Of a stretch of 64,000 nucleotides of DNA, positions 1 through 7,853 are shown one piece after another (the first letter of the stretch is position 1; the number at the start of each line of letters is the position of its first letter). The stretch covers positions 40,272-104,271 of the forward strand of contig CAZXFI010000003.1 in assembly GCA_964640225.1 (NCBI GenBank). The letters are read 5' to 3'. This DNA comes from JAGLWW01 sp964640225. GTDB lineage: Archaea; Aenigmatarchaeota; Aenigmatarchaeia; PWEA01; JAGHBM01. Both the position numbers and the translations under genes were made by a program. The notes under the pieces were generated by a model. It was not told where the DNA came from, searched no databases, and worked only from the letters and a program-made list of their open reading frames with translations.

Positions 1-216
1 AAGGGAAAAAACCTTACGGGCGGTCCGGGAAGGCTTACCCAGGCGCTCGGGATAACCAAGGAGCACAACGGGCTTGACCTAACTGGAAATGAGCTTTTTG
101 TTCTCCGGGGCTCGAGGCCGGCCCGGATAGCCAGGGCAACCAGGGTGGGCCTGAGGCACGGGAAGGAGCTTGAATTAAGATTTTATATCAGGGGCAACAA
201 ATTTGTATCTGTATGA
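1..216 (+). CDS. 3-methyladenine DNA glycosylase (AAG/MPG family), C-terminal fragment
   Basis: This is the last 71 codons of a gene that starts before the window; the reading frame is open from base 1 to a TGA at 214-216. The protein has the family's C-terminal signatures LTGGPGRLTQALGI and RFYIRGNKFVS. In this family they line the base-flipping pocket and form the last strand. The enzyme excises alkylated purines during base-excision repair. The stop overlaps the next start codon as ATGA at 213-216, so the two genes are probably co-transcribed and translationally coupled. Confidence 0.85.
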   Translation, partial: KGKNLTGGPGRLTQALGITKEHNGLDLTGNELFVLRGSRPARIARATRVGLRHGKELELRFYIRGNKFVSV

Positions 217-1265
217 CGGCATCCCGCAGAATAAAAAAACTCAGGGCAGGCATGAAGAAGAAAAACATAGATACCGCGGTTTTTATCTCCTCCGAACCCC
301 TTTACGACCCGAATGTATATTATTTAACGGGATTCCGCCAGGAAAGATATCATTCCTTTTCCTGCCTTATAGTCAACCGGAAAAAGACCGCGCTGGTGCT
401 TTCTTCCCTGGACTACGACAGGGCGTCAGGCAAAGAGGCCGACGAAATTATAGAGAAAGGCTGCCCGCTTTCAAAAATCATAAGGGAAAGGGCCTCCGGA
501 AGCATCGGGATTGTCAGTGGCCTTTTTCCCTTCAGGCTTTCCGTTAAATTGAGAAAACTGAAGGACATAACGTCCCTGATGGATGAAATCAGAAGCGTCA
601 AGGATTCCGGGGAAATAGAGACGATAAGAAAAGCCTGCAGAATCACCAACTTTGGAATAAAATTTATAGAAAATTCGCTGAAAGGCATGACAGAGAGGGA
701 GCTGGCAGGGGCCTTGGAGGATGAAATGAAAGGCAGGGGCGCGGAGGGAATGTCCTTCCCGACCATAGTGACCTCATCGGGCTCTTCGGCCATACATCCC
801 TTCCCATCCTTTTCTGGAAGAAAGATAGGAAGGGGCCTCGGCCTGGTGGACTTCGGTATAATTTACAGGGGCTACTGCACCGATGTCACCGTCCCGTTTT
901 CCGTCGGCAGGCTCAAGGAAAGGGAAAAGAAAATAGTTGAAACCGTGGAAGGGGCCTACGAGAGAACCCTGGACAAGCTTAAGGCTGGAGTGGAAACCCG
1001 GACGCTTTTTGAAACGGCCGAATGGGTCATAAAGGAAGCCGGGTTTGAGCTCAGGCACGGGCTAGGCCACGGCATAGGCTTGGAAGTCCACGAGTCCCCC
1101 CAAATATCCTCCAGAAAGGGGGGTAGGATAAGAAAAAACAGCGTCTTTACAATAGAGCCCGGTGTCTACGTTCCGGGAACCGGGGGGTGTAGGCTGGAGA
1201 ACGATTTTCTTGCGAAAGCCGGGGGATTTGAAGTTTTAACCAAGTCAAGGTTTTTTAAGATATAA
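213..1265 (+). CDS. Xaa-Pro aminopeptidase/dipeptidase (peptidase M24)
   Basis: This 350-residue protein is of usual length for archaeal Xaa-Pro peptidases. An N-terminal creatinase-like domain covers roughly residues 1-125 and a pita-bread catalytic domain follows. The two-metal ligands are visible: Asp in VDFG, Asp in CTDVT, His in HGLGHGIGLEVHE, Glu in TIEPG and Glu in LENDF. It should remove N-terminal residues or dipeptides ending before proline in the cytoplasm, completing peptide breakdown. The ATG overlaps the upstream glycosylase stop by four bases. An M42 peptidase follows 38 bases downstream, giving a small peptide-catabolism pair. The exact substrate class (aminopeptidase or prolidase) cannot be told from sequence. 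Confidence 0.9.
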   Translation: MTASRRIKKLRAGMKKKNIDTAVFISSEPLYDPNVYYLTGFRQERYHSFSCLIVNRKKTALVLSSLDYDRASGKEADEIIEKGCPLSKIIRERASGSIGIVSGLFPFRLSVKLRKLKDITSLMDEIRSVKDSGEIETIRKACRITNFGIKFIENSLKGMTERELAGALEDEMKGRGAEGMSFPTIVTSSGSSAIHPFPSFSGRKIGRGLGLVDFGIIYRGYCTDVTVPFSVGRLKEREKKIVETVEGAYERTLDKLKAGVETRTLFETAEWVIKEAGFELRHGLGHGIGLEVHESPQISSRKGGRIRKNSVFTIEPGVYVPGTGGCRLENDFLAKAGGFEVLTKSRFFKI

Positions 1266-1303
1266 AAACATAACTAAACAAGAAATTATTTAGAGGTGTT
1301 GTT

Positions 1304-2344
1304 ATGGGAGTTAAAGTTCTGCTCAAAAAATTTACCGAGGTCCCGGGAATATCCGGCTCCGAGGACGGTATAAGAAATCTTATGAAGAAAGAAATGAAAG
1401 GCGGCGTGGACAAGGTTTATGAGGATGCCGTGGGAAATCTGATTTCAGTCAAGGGTAAGGGGAAGCTGAAGGTTCTCCTGACGGCCCACATGGACGAAAT
1501 AGGCTTTGTTGTAAAGCACGTGACGGACAAGGGCTTCATAAAGCTGAATCCCGTCGGCGGCTGGGACCCAAAAATACTTCCCTCCCAGAGAGTAAGGATA
1601 CACACGGAAAGTGGAGTCGTGAACGGGGTAATAGGCTCAAAGGCGATACACCTCCAGGAGAAGGAGGAGCTGGAAAAGGCTTTCAAGCTCAAGCAGCTCT
1701 CCGTTGACATAGGCGCCATGGACAGAAAAGACGCGGAAAAGGCGGGAGTCGGAATAGGCGATTTCGTGGAGGTCGTCGGGGAGTTCACTGAGCTGAAAAA
1801 CAACAGGTTTTCCGGAAGGTGCTTTGACAACAGGATAAGCTGCGCCGTTCTTGTTGAAGTGATGAAAAGGGTGAAACCAAAGGGATTCACGCTTTACGGA
1901 GTAGGCAGCGTGCAGGAAGAAATAGGCCTCAAGGGCGCCGCGGCCACGATGTTCGGCATAAACCCGGACATAATAATATCCCTGGATGTGGAGATTGCGG
2001 GGGACCACCCCCTTATAGAAGACGGCGAGTCGCCCCTAAAACTGGGGGCCGGGGTGGTTATAGGGCTCCAGGATGCCAGGTACGTGATTCACAAAAAAAT
2101 CAAAAAGCTGTTCACGGACACGGCAAAAAAGAACAAGATAAAATACCAGCTGGGGGTAAACTCGGCTGGCACAACGGAGGCCACCATGGCGATTATGACA
2201 AGGGAGGGCAAGCCCGGGGGGCTGGTGTCCGTTCCCATAAGGTACATGCACACTACCGTGGGGACGGCCGACCTGGAGGACATAGAAAGTGCGATAAGTC
2301 TTGTTGCAAAGTCCCTGAACAATGCGGGCAAATATTTCAAGTGA
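1304..2344 (+). CDS. M42 family tetrahedral aminopeptidase (glutamyl aminopeptidase/deblocking type)
   Basis: This 346-residue protein has the co-catalytic metalloprotease pattern of the M42 family: LTAHMDEIGF (first His-x-Asp), FDNRISC (bridging Asp), QEEIGLKGA (catalytic and binding Glu), SLDVEIAGDHP (Asp) and YMHTTVGTADLED (last His). M42 enzymes form 12-subunit tetrahedral shells that trim short peptides released by the proteasome. The family is often mis-annotated as endoglucanase. An SD-like GAGGTG lies just upstream of the ATG. The stop is followed four bases later by the next gene. Subfamily specificity (acidic, leucyl or lysyl) is not evident. Confidence 0.9.
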   Translation: MGVKVLLKKFTEVPGISGSEDGIRNLMKKEMKGGVDKVYEDAVGNLISVKGKGKLKVLLTAHMDEIGFVVKHVTDKGFIKLNPVGGWDPKILPSQRVRIHTESGVVNGVIGSKAIHLQEKEELEKAFKLKQLSVDIGAMDRKDAEKAGVGIGDFVEVVGEFTELKNNRFSGRCFDNRISCAVLVEVMKRVKPKGFTLYGVGSVQEEIGLKGAAATMFGINPDIIISLDVEIAGDHPLIEDGESPLKLGAGVVIGLQDARYVIHKKIKKLFTDTAKKNKIKYQLGVNSAGTTEATMAIMTREGKPGGLVSVPIRYMHTTVGTADLEDIESAISLVAKSLNNAGKYFK

Positions 2345-2348
2345 GTTT

Positions 2349-2723
2349 ATGGTAAGTTCATCGGATGACATAATAAAGAGGGCAAGAGAGCTTGAGATGA
2401 TGAGGAAGCTCAAGGACAGCGGTCAGCTCCCGCAATCTGATGACCAAAATTTGGGCAAAGCCGTGCAGATTCTTGAAATGAAGATGGACATAATAAACAA
2501 GAAACTTGACGAGCTGCTCCAGCAGAAGCAGAGCAAGGAATTCAAGGATGTCCATCAGAAAATCATTAACGTTCTCGCGGAATGGATGAACACCCAGAGC
2601 ATATCCCAGATGCTTGGCTACAGGCAGGAGTATGTCAGCAGGAAAGTGGCCGAGCTCAAGGAGATGGGAAAAATTGAGGAGAAAAGGGAAGGCAAGAACC
2701 TGTTCTACAGAAGAATTGCGTGA
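2349..2723 (+). CDS. small coiled-coil plus helix-turn-helix protein
   Basis: This 124-residue protein is unrecognised as a named family. Residues about 1-65 are charged and helical (ARELEMMRKLKD, LDELLQQKQSKE) and probably form a coiled coil. Residues about 70-120 look like a winged helix (NVLAEWMNTQSISQMLGYRQ, YVSRKVAELKEMGKI, FYRRIA) of the kind that binds DNA. I chose ATG 2349, just after the M42 stop; an upstream in-frame start at 2322 would overlap that gene. The next gene (Toprim) starts inside its 3' end, implying coupling. A regulatory or nucleic-acid-binding role is inference. Confidence 0.7.
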   Translation: MVSSSDDIIKRARELEMMRKLKDSGQLPQSDDQNLGKAVQILEMKMDIINKKLDELLQQKQSKEFKDVHQKIINVLAEWMNTQSISQMLGYRQEYVSRKVAELKEMGKIEEKREGKNLFYRRIA

Positions 2724-3051
2724 AAAGCTGGTTTCATTCCTCACCGAAATGAAAGACGATACTGTTGTAGTTGAGGGAATCAGGGACAAAAAGGTTTTGG
2801 ACAGACTCGGGTTCTCCGATGTGCGCAAAATAAACGGAAGCCTTTACGATTTTGCCATGAAATTCAGCGGAAGCGTGCTGGTTATGACTGATTTTGACCC
2901 CGAGGGGGAGAAGATAGCCAAAAAGCTTTCCGTTCTTCTCACCAAGGCCGGGTGCAGGGTGGAGAGGGCAAAAAGGAACAAGCTCCGGAGACTTTTCATA
3001 AAGAACAAGGTAAACACGGTGGAAGGAATGAGAAGGCTGATGAGGTTTTGA
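2716..3051 (+). CDS. small Toprim-domain protein (UPF0292-like)
   Basis: The protein has 111 residues if TTG 2716 is used, which overlaps the previous stop by eight bases, or 100 residues from ATG 2749. It contains a single Toprim fold: VVVEGIRDKKVLDRLG supplies the catalytic-type Glu, and VMTDFDPEGEKIAKKL supplies the Asp-x-Asp that binds Mg. Such stand-alone Toprim proteins are common in archaea and resemble RNase M5 and the DnaG Toprim core, but their substrate is unknown. The basic C-terminal tail (RNKLRRLFIKNK) could bind nucleic acid. Start choice is uncertain. Confidence 0.7.
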   Translation: MREKLVSFLTEMKDDTVVVEGIRDKKVLDRLGFSDVRKINGSLYDFAMKFSGSVLVMTDFDPEGEKIAKKLSVLLTKAGCRVERAKRNKLRRLFIKNKVNTVEGMRRLMRF

Positions 3052-3056
3052 TTTAA

Positions 3057-3431
3057 ATGAAAACCACGGTGCTTTACTTTGGCAACGAACTGGTTCCCGA
3101 AGACAGGATTTCCATAGAAACAGTAGACAGGATTATGAAAGAGCTGCCTGGCGTGGATTTTATACACTGCCGGTTTCCCGAAGACGTTGTCAGATACCGT
3201 AAAAACAAACCGTTCATCCTGGATGTAGCCAGGGGAATAGAGGAAGTTACTGTAATAGAAGACACTGAAAATATAAGCACCAGGAGAGTTTCAACACTTC
3301 ATGATTTTGGACTCTCATTTTTTCTCAAGCTGTTTGAGAAAACAGAGCCCGGTTTTAGGGTTAAAATAATAACAATCCCCGCAAACAAAAAATCAGACAA
3401 AAAAATAATACAGCTTCTCAAATCTCAGTGA
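3057..3431 (+). CDS. hydrogenase maturation protease-like protein
   Basis: This 124-residue protein matches the layout of HyaD/HycI endopeptidases: FGNELVPEDRISIE fits the GN-x(3-4)-D motif with its nickel-sensing Asp, ILDVARG fits the second acidic motif, and STLHDFGL fits the conserved Ser-x-His-Asp stretch before the last helix. Those proteases cleave the C-terminal tail of the [NiFe] large subunit after nickel insertion. The gene converges on and overlaps by seven bases the hydA large-subunit gene, whose product keeps a short tail after DPCMSCSAH, so the context supports the call. The sequence is divergent, so the family assignment is by motif and neighbourhood. Confidence 0.65.
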   Translation: MKTTVLYFGNELVPEDRISIETVDRIMKELPGVDFIHCRFPEDVVRYRKNKPFILDVARGIEEVTVIEDTENISTRRVSTLHDFGLSFFLKLFEKTEPGFRVKIITIPANKKSDKKIIQLLKSQ

Positions 3432-4702
3432 ATTTCCAGTTCAAGAAAATGCGCGGAGCAGGACATGCAGGGGTCGTACGCCCTTATGAGCTTTTCCATT
3501 CCCGCCCTTATCCTGTCCCTGGGCAGGTTCATCATTTCAGGCAAAACCGAGGCGACCGCATCCTCCATGTTCTTGACGTTCTGGGTGGTTGGGGGTATTA
3601 TGTTCACTCGGGTAACATTGCCTTCCTTATTCAGCTTGTAGTGATGGTACAGGAGACCCCTGGGAGCCTCGGTCGCGCTGATTCCCTCCCCCTCCCGGGG
3701 TCTGGCTTCAATTACCTTCTCTTTTCGCAGTTCAAGCATTTCAAGGATATCCAGGCAACGGTCTATGCAGTGTATTGTTTCCGCAGCTCTCGCGGCATTG
3801 GCCGAGAGAAGATTGTACTCAGGATTGCTCAGTTTCTTCAGGGCGTTTCTTGCGTCTTCAGATAGCCCCTCGCGGTGAACGTTTACCCTGGCCAGGGGAC
3901 CCACCATAAAGCTTTTGTCCCTGAACGTCACGTGCTTTGAAGTTGATTCCGGAACGACTTTTTCCTCAAGATGTTTGCGGTAGTCTCTTGGGACAAACCC
4001 GCGGCCGGACAGGGACACGACGTTCCCTTCCAGAAAGGGATAATTTTTTCCCGCGGTTTCAAGGGAAAGGAATTCCGTTTCAAATGTAATTTTTTCTTTT
4101 TCCAGATTCTCAATCAATTCGGCCGTTTCTTTGGCATACATCTTTGCTTCCCGGAGTTTCCTGACAAGCCCCCTAACTTTATCTTTTTCTGGAATTTTGG
4201 TGAACCCGCCCACGACAGACGTGATTGGATGTATGCTTCTTCCGCCTATGGCGCTTGCAACATCGTTTCCAATTTCCTTCAGACGAAGCCCTCTCTTTAC
4301 GTATTCAAGCCCCTTTCCTTTCATATCTAGGGCCGAGGAGCAGCCAAGGTAGTCGGGAAGGGCGAGAAGATGGATGTGCAGCACGTGGCTGTGGAAAATT
4401 CCGCTAAGCACAAGTAGTTCCCTCAGGAGCCTTGTCTGTTCGCTCGGTTTTATTTCCAGCGCGTTCTCAACTGCCATCGCGGAGCCTACGAGATGGGCGA
4501 TGTTGCATATTCCGCATATCCTGCCTGCAAGGTAAGGGACTTCCTTGTAGCTTCTGTTTTTTATCGCGGCTTCAAAATATCTCGGGCTTTCAAAAACTTC
4601 CAGGGAGCATTTTTTAACCTTTTTTTTATTTCTGTCAAACCCGACTGAAAGTTTGGCATGTCCCTCTATTTTTGTCAGATGACTTATCTCAATTTCTTCC
4701 AT
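3425..4702 (-). CDS. hydA: [NiFe] hydrogenase large (alpha) subunit, group 3b-type
   Basis: This 425-residue protein carries both nickel-binding Cys pairs: RICGICNIAH near residue 61 and DPCMSCSAH near the C-terminus, followed by a seven-residue tail (FLELEIH) that a maturation protease would remove. It holds the Ni-Fe(CN)2CO site that interconverts H2 and protons. It is last in a reverse operon beta-gamma-delta-alpha, the arrangement of cytosolic NADP-linked (sulf)hydrogenases, and overlaps the delta gene by 19 bases. It has no signal peptide or membrane segment, consistent with a cytoplasmic enzyme that reoxidises NADPH by H2 evolution or reduces sulfur. Confidence 0.92.
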   Translation of the reverse strand: MEEIEISHLTKIEGHAKLSVGFDRNKKKVKKCSLEVFESPRYFEAAIKNRSYKEVPYLAGRICGICNIAHLVGSAMAVENALEIKPSEQTRLLRELLVLSGIFHSHVLHIHLLALPDYLGCSSALDMKGKGLEYVKRGLRLKEIGNDVASAIGGRSIHPITSVVGGFTKIPEKDKVRGLVRKLREAKMYAKETAELIENLEKEKITFETEFLSLETAGKNYPFLEGNVVSLSGRGFVPRDYRKHLEEKVVPESTSKHVTFRDKSFMVGPLARVNVHREGLSEDARNALKKLSNPEYNLLSANAARAAETIHCIDRCLDILEMLELRKEKVIEARPREGEGISATEAPRGLLYHHYKLNKEGNVTRVNIIPPTTQNVKNMEDAVASVLPEMMNLPRDRIRAGMEKLIRAYDPCMSCSAHFLELEIH

Positions 4703-5436
4703 GCTTCACTACCCTTTATTTCCTCGTAGAGGTTGTATATTTTTAACTTTTCCTTTATGTCTTTCCTGGTCATTTTGAATTTTTTTGTGAGCAAAGCGAA
4801 AAACTCCCCGAGATTTGCATCCTCTATTATGCCCCGGCACCCGACACAGGGATATTCGTTATGCGGGCATATGGCCTTGCACCCCGCCCGGCTTATGGGG
4901 CCAAGGCACAGGATGCCCCTGTCAAGGAGGCAGTCCTTTTCTCTCATTCTGCACTCAACGCACACATCGTGGGTTTTCTCTCTCCATACCTTTCCGATGA
5001 GAACGGAGTTTACCAGTGAAAGGAGTTCGTGCCTGGAAAAGGGGCAGCCGCGCAAATAGTAGTCCACGTTGACATGTTTTTCTATACCGCTTACCGGAAC
5101 AGAGCCGTAAAGGTTTTTTCCGTAAACCACTTCCTCCGGTTTCCGGGCATAGTTTTTCAAGGTCATTACGCAGCCGTTGCAGGCACAGGAGCCCAAAGCC
5201 ACGAGTATTTTGGACCTTTTTCTTATCTCCTTAACCTCCTTAACCTCCTTCCTGGTGCTGATACCTCCCTCTACAAATGTTATGTCATATTCACTTTCCA
5301 GGTTCCTTCCCTTAACGAGCTTGAAATCCACGAAGTCCAGGCTTCCAAACATCTTCAAGAGACAGTCCCTTAGGTTGAGAAACTCAAAACTACATCCGAA
5401 GCACGAAGTGAAAGTTATTAGAGCGGCTTTTTTCAT
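4684..5436 (-). CDS. hydD: [NiFe] hydrogenase small (delta) subunit
   Basis: This 250-residue electron-transfer subunit has cysteine motifs for the proximal cluster (TSCFGCSFEF near the N-terminus, LGSCACNGC, RGCPFSRHE). A Cys-rich C-terminal part (CVECRMREKDC, CLGPISRAGC, CPHNEYPCVGC) should hold further [4Fe-4S] clusters. I chose ATG 5436, which lies four bases after the gamma-subunit stop and gives the conserved MKKAALITFTSCFGC start; an upstream in-frame ATG at 5469 would overlap the gamma gene. The protein passes electrons between the alpha-subunit Ni-Fe site and the FAD/NAD(P) module. The 3' end overlaps hydA. Confidence 0.9.
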   Translation of the reverse strand: MKKAALITFTSCFGCSFEFLNLRDCLLKMFGSLDFVDFKLVKGRNLESEYDITFVEGGISTRKEVKEVKEIRKRSKILVALGSCACNGCVMTLKNYARKPEEVVYGKNLYGSVPVSGIEKHVNVDYYLRGCPFSRHELLSLVNSVLIGKVWREKTHDVCVECRMREKDCLLDRGILCLGPISRAGCKAICPHNEYPCVGCRGIIEDANLGEFFALLTKKFKMTRKDIKEKLKIYNLYEEIKGSEAWKKLR

Positions 5437-5440
5437 CGTT

Positions 5441-6253
5441 TTACCACACCTTTTCGGTAAGCCCGTCAAGCTCGTCCAGCCTGAAGACGGGACCGTCCTT
5501 GCATACGTAAAGTTTGCCTATGTTGCAGTGTCCGCAGTGCCCCATGCCGCATTGCATGAGCCTTTCTATTGATACGTATATCCGCTTCATTTCAAGCCCC
5601 CTTTCCAGGAGCTTTTTGCAGACGAATTTTGACATGATACAGGGACCGCAGAGGCATGCTGCCGTTTTACTGTCAATTATAAGGTCTTCAAGCAAAGTGG
5701 TGATCACACCGACGTTTCCTTTCCAACCTCCCGTTTTTTTATCCACCGTAATCCCAACTTTGATGTCCTTCCTTTCCCCCCATTCTTTCATTTCGCTTTT
5801 ATAGACTATATCCTCCGGAGTCCTGGCCCCGTAGTAAAGTTCTATCCTGCCGTAACAATCCCTCTTCTCAAGGAGGTTTATGAGAAGCGATTTTATGGGG
5901 GGAGAGCCTATGCCTCCGGCCACCATTATGACGTTTTTTCCTTTCATGTCCTTTATCGGGTAGCCGTTGCCGAAAGGTCCCCTGATTCCTATACGATCGC
6001 CTTTTTTAAGCCTGAAAAGCCTGTTTGTGACTATCCCGGTTTTCTTTACGCCGAATTCATAAACGCCCCGCCTACCGGTGGGAATTATTCCGAAAGTTGA
6101 CTCCCCGAAGCCCAGGACGCTAACCATTATTACCTGGCCGGGCGTGAACTTTATTTCCTTTTCTTCATCCAGACTGAAATGAAATGTTTTGACGTCCGGA
6201 GTCTCCCTCTTTACTCCCAGAATTTTTCCCATTTCAGGCACGTACGGATTCAT
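5441..6253 (-). CDS. hydG: hydrogenase gamma subunit, FAD/NAD(P)H oxidoreductase
   Basis: This 270-residue member of the ferredoxin-NADP reductase/dihydroorotate dehydrogenase electron-transfer family has an FAD-binding barrel (STFGIIPTGRR, IGIRGPFGNGYP), an NAD(P) nucleotide fold (VIMVAGGIGSPPIKSLL) and a C-terminal four-cysteine [2Fe-2S] motif (MQCGMGHCGHCNIGKLYVC). It should exchange electrons between NAD(P)H and the Fe-S clusters of the complex. ATG 6253 overlaps the beta-subunit stop as ATGA. A longer in-frame reading from 6403 lies entirely within hydB and was not used. Confidence 0.9.
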   Translation of the reverse strand: MNPYVPEMGKILGVKRETPDVKTFHFSLDEEKEIKFTPGQVIMVSVLGFGESTFGIIPTGRRGVYEFGVKKTGIVTNRLFRLKKGDRIGIRGPFGNGYPIKDMKGKNVIMVAGGIGSPPIKSLLINLLEKRDCYGRIELYYGARTPEDIVYKSEMKEWGERKDIKVGITVDKKTGGWKGNVGVITTLLEDLIIDSKTAACLCGPCIMSKFVCKKLLERGLEMKRIYVSIERLMQCGMGHCGHCNIGKLYVCKDGPVFRLDELDGLTEKVW

Positions 6254-7248
6254 TTTCTCCCCCTCTCCAGTAGCTTTTCCGCTTCCGCGAAGAAGTCTAT
6301 TCCCGTCGGGCAAACATCCACGCACCTTCCGCACCCTGTACATAATTGTTTTCCGTGTTCCTTCTTGAAATAACTTAGCTTGTGGAACACGAACTGTTTG
6401 CACCTTTCAGGCCTTTCCCTCCTGAACACAACGTCTCCGGCTACGCGTGAAAAATCAAGGAGCATGCAGAAATCCCAGATTCTTTTCCTGACTCCACGGG
6501 ATTCGCCGAACTCGTTTTCATCCCTGACATTAAAACAGTAGCACGTGGGGCACACTGCCGTGCAGGCGCCGCAGGACAGGCATTTCCCCGCAATTTTATT
6601 CCACCCCGGGCTGCCAAAAACCGGTAGCAATCTCTTTTCAATATTTTTTGAATCAAATATTCTCGTGTTTTTCATTTTTTTTGTTCTCGGAGCCCGCGAA
6701 ACTCTTCTAAACCCCTTCATGATTTTCCTGCCCCTGTCCGTGGAGTCCTCCACCAAATAACCTTCTTCAGTCTCGCTCAGCAGGATATCAAACCCGTCCT
6801 CAAGTCTGTCGGTTCCCATTGACTGGCAAAAGCAATTATCACCCGATTTGGCGCAGTTAACAGCAATTACAATAGTGTCCTTTCTTTTTTGGGAATAATA
6901 AGGGTCTTCATACTCGTTCATAAAAACCTTGTCCAGCCTTGCCAGGCCATGGACGTCGCAAGGCCTTATGCCAAATATCACCCGCCTTTCCCTGGATACG
7001 GTATCTTCAACCCCACCCCTTTTGGAATCGTAACGGAAAAGAATTTCCCCGTTGGGAATAAAAAAATTCTTCGGCGGGTACGCCGTGTTTGTGTAGTCAA
7101 GGATTGCCTCTTCCCCACCGGAAATTCTTTGAAAATTCACCCCGTTTTCCGTTTTCACGGGAGCTATAACGCTGAAGTTTTTTTCAATCAGGGAATCCAG
7201 AAAATCCGGCACATGCTTTTTAGAAATAGTCAAAACCATACAAATCAT
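6250..7248 (-). CDS. hydB: hydrogenase beta subunit, iron-sulfur protein
   Basis: This 332-residue protein has two [4Fe-4S] ferredoxin motifs in its C-terminal third: CLSCGACTAVCPTC and CTGCGRCVDVCPTG. The upstream region (FGIRPCDVHGLARLD and CAKSGDNCFC) is typical of the HydB/AsrA family of cytosolic hydrogenases and sulfite reductases. It passes electrons to the gamma subunit. It is the first gene of the four-gene reverse operon. ATG 7239 is an alternative start three codons downstream; either way the 5' leader is very short. Divergent hypC shares the 48-base spacer. Confidence 0.9.
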   Translation of the reverse strand: MICMVLTISKKHVPDFLDSLIEKNFSVIAPVKTENGVNFQRISGGEEAILDYTNTAYPPKNFFIPNGEILFRYDSKRGGVEDTVSRERRVIFGIRPCDVHGLARLDKVFMNEYEDPYYSQKRKDTIVIAVNCAKSGDNCFCQSMGTDRLEDGFDILLSETEEGYLVEDSTDRGRKIMKGFRRVSRAPRTKKMKNTRIFDSKNIEKRLLPVFGSPGWNKIAGKCLSCGACTAVCPTCYCFNVRDENEFGESRGVRKRIWDFCMLLDFSRVAGDVVFRRERPERCKQFVFHKLSYFKKEHGKQLCTGCGRCVDVCPTGIDFFAEAEKLLERGRK

Positions 7249-7296
7249 TTGGTTTTTCTACTTAAATTTTTTATATCTGCGGATTTAATGATGGTT
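7249..7296. promoter_or_regulatory. divergent promoter between hydB and hypC
   Basis: The 48 bases between the two start codons are AT-rich. On the plus strand a TATA-like TTTATATC at about 7270-7277 is roughly 20 bases before the hypC ATG. On the minus strand an AAAATTTAAG-like box sits about 20 bases before hydB. Both spacings imply leaderless or near-leaderless transcripts and joint control of the hydrogenase operon and its maturation chaperone. The boxes are read by eye. Confidence 0.5.
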
Positions 7297-7506
7297 ATGT
7301 GTCTTGCTATTCCCGCCAAGGTTGTCAAGGTTGAGGGAGAAAAGGCCGTGCTGGACGTTTTTGGAGAGACGTCCGGGGCCAGGGTAAAAACTCCCAGACC
7401 AAAAGTCGGGGACTACGTTCTTGTCCAGTTCGGAACTGTAACAGACATACTGGATAAAAAAGCGGCTGGTGAAAGCCTGAAGGCATGGAAAGAAATTCTC
7501 CGCTAG
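7297..7506 (+). CDS. hypC: hydrogenase assembly chaperone HypC
   Basis: This 69-residue protein starts MCLAIPAKV, the HypC hallmark in which Cys2 carries the Fe(CN)2CO unit with HypD before handing it to the hydrogenase large subunit. ATG codons at 7288 and 7291 would place extra residues before the essential cysteine, so I chose the ATG at 7297. The gene diverges from hydB and is the only hyp gene in this window; HypA, B, D, E and F must be elsewhere. The stop overlaps the convergent OB-fold gene by four bases. Confidence 0.9.
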   Translation: MCLAIPAKVVKVEGEKAVLDVFGETSGARVKTPRPKVGDYVLVQFGTVTDILDKKAAGESLKAWKEILR

Positions 7507-7853
7507 TCAAGATAAATTCTTTCCGGAACAATTTCCAACTCCCCCCTATATTTTTTTACAATGCCTTCCACTTCCATTTCCATACCGTTGGTTATTTCTC
7601 CCGGATTCACTCTCAGCCTGCTCATGCTGCTTTCAAAAATCACAACCTTTATCTTTCCGATCCCGTCCGCGAGCGTGAAGAACAGGTGCTCGCCGGTATA
7701 ATATCTTGACTGGACCTCTCCTGAAACAGAGACCAGAGTCCCCTCGTCGTCTTCCCCAATGTTCCCTATGTCCGTTACCCGCGCTTCCGCGAAATGCACC
7801 CCGGCGTAAAGCAGGCCCAAGCCCAGTATAGTGCACAACAAGCAAAGCTTCAT
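7503..7853 (-). CDS. membrane-anchored OB-fold protein
   Basis: This 116-residue protein has an N-terminal hydrophobic segment (LCLLCTILGLGLLYAGV) acting as signal or anchor. It is followed by one OB-fold of the tRNA_anti/RecJ-like type, recognisable in GTLVSVSGEVQS, LFFTLADGIGKIKVVIF and MEVEGIVKKYRGELEI. ATG 7853 overlaps the upstream ThpR stop as ATGA; an in-frame ATG at 7871 is less likely. Similar small exported or membrane OB-fold proteins are widespread in archaea without assigned function. A role in nucleic acid binding at the membrane is possible but unproven. Confidence 0.7.
   Translation of the reverse strand: MKLCLLCTILGLGLLYAGVHFAEARVTDIGNIGEDDEGTLVSVSGEVQSRYYTGEHLFFTLADGIGKIKVVIFESSMSRLRVNPGEITNGMEMEVEGIVKKYRGELEIVPERIYLD

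Noticed and set aside
1304..2344. Endoglucanase (name often given to this family)
   Set aside because: The metal-ligand pattern is that of M42 aminopeptidases; there are no glycosidase features.
5441..6403. 320-residue hydG from ATG 6403
   Set aside because: The first 50 residues lie inside hydB in another frame; ATG 6253 gives a normal start and an ATGA junction.
6889..7506. 205-residue protein containing HypC
   Set aside because: The N-terminal 136 residues are the antisense of hydB; HypC needs Cys2, which ATG 7297 supplies.
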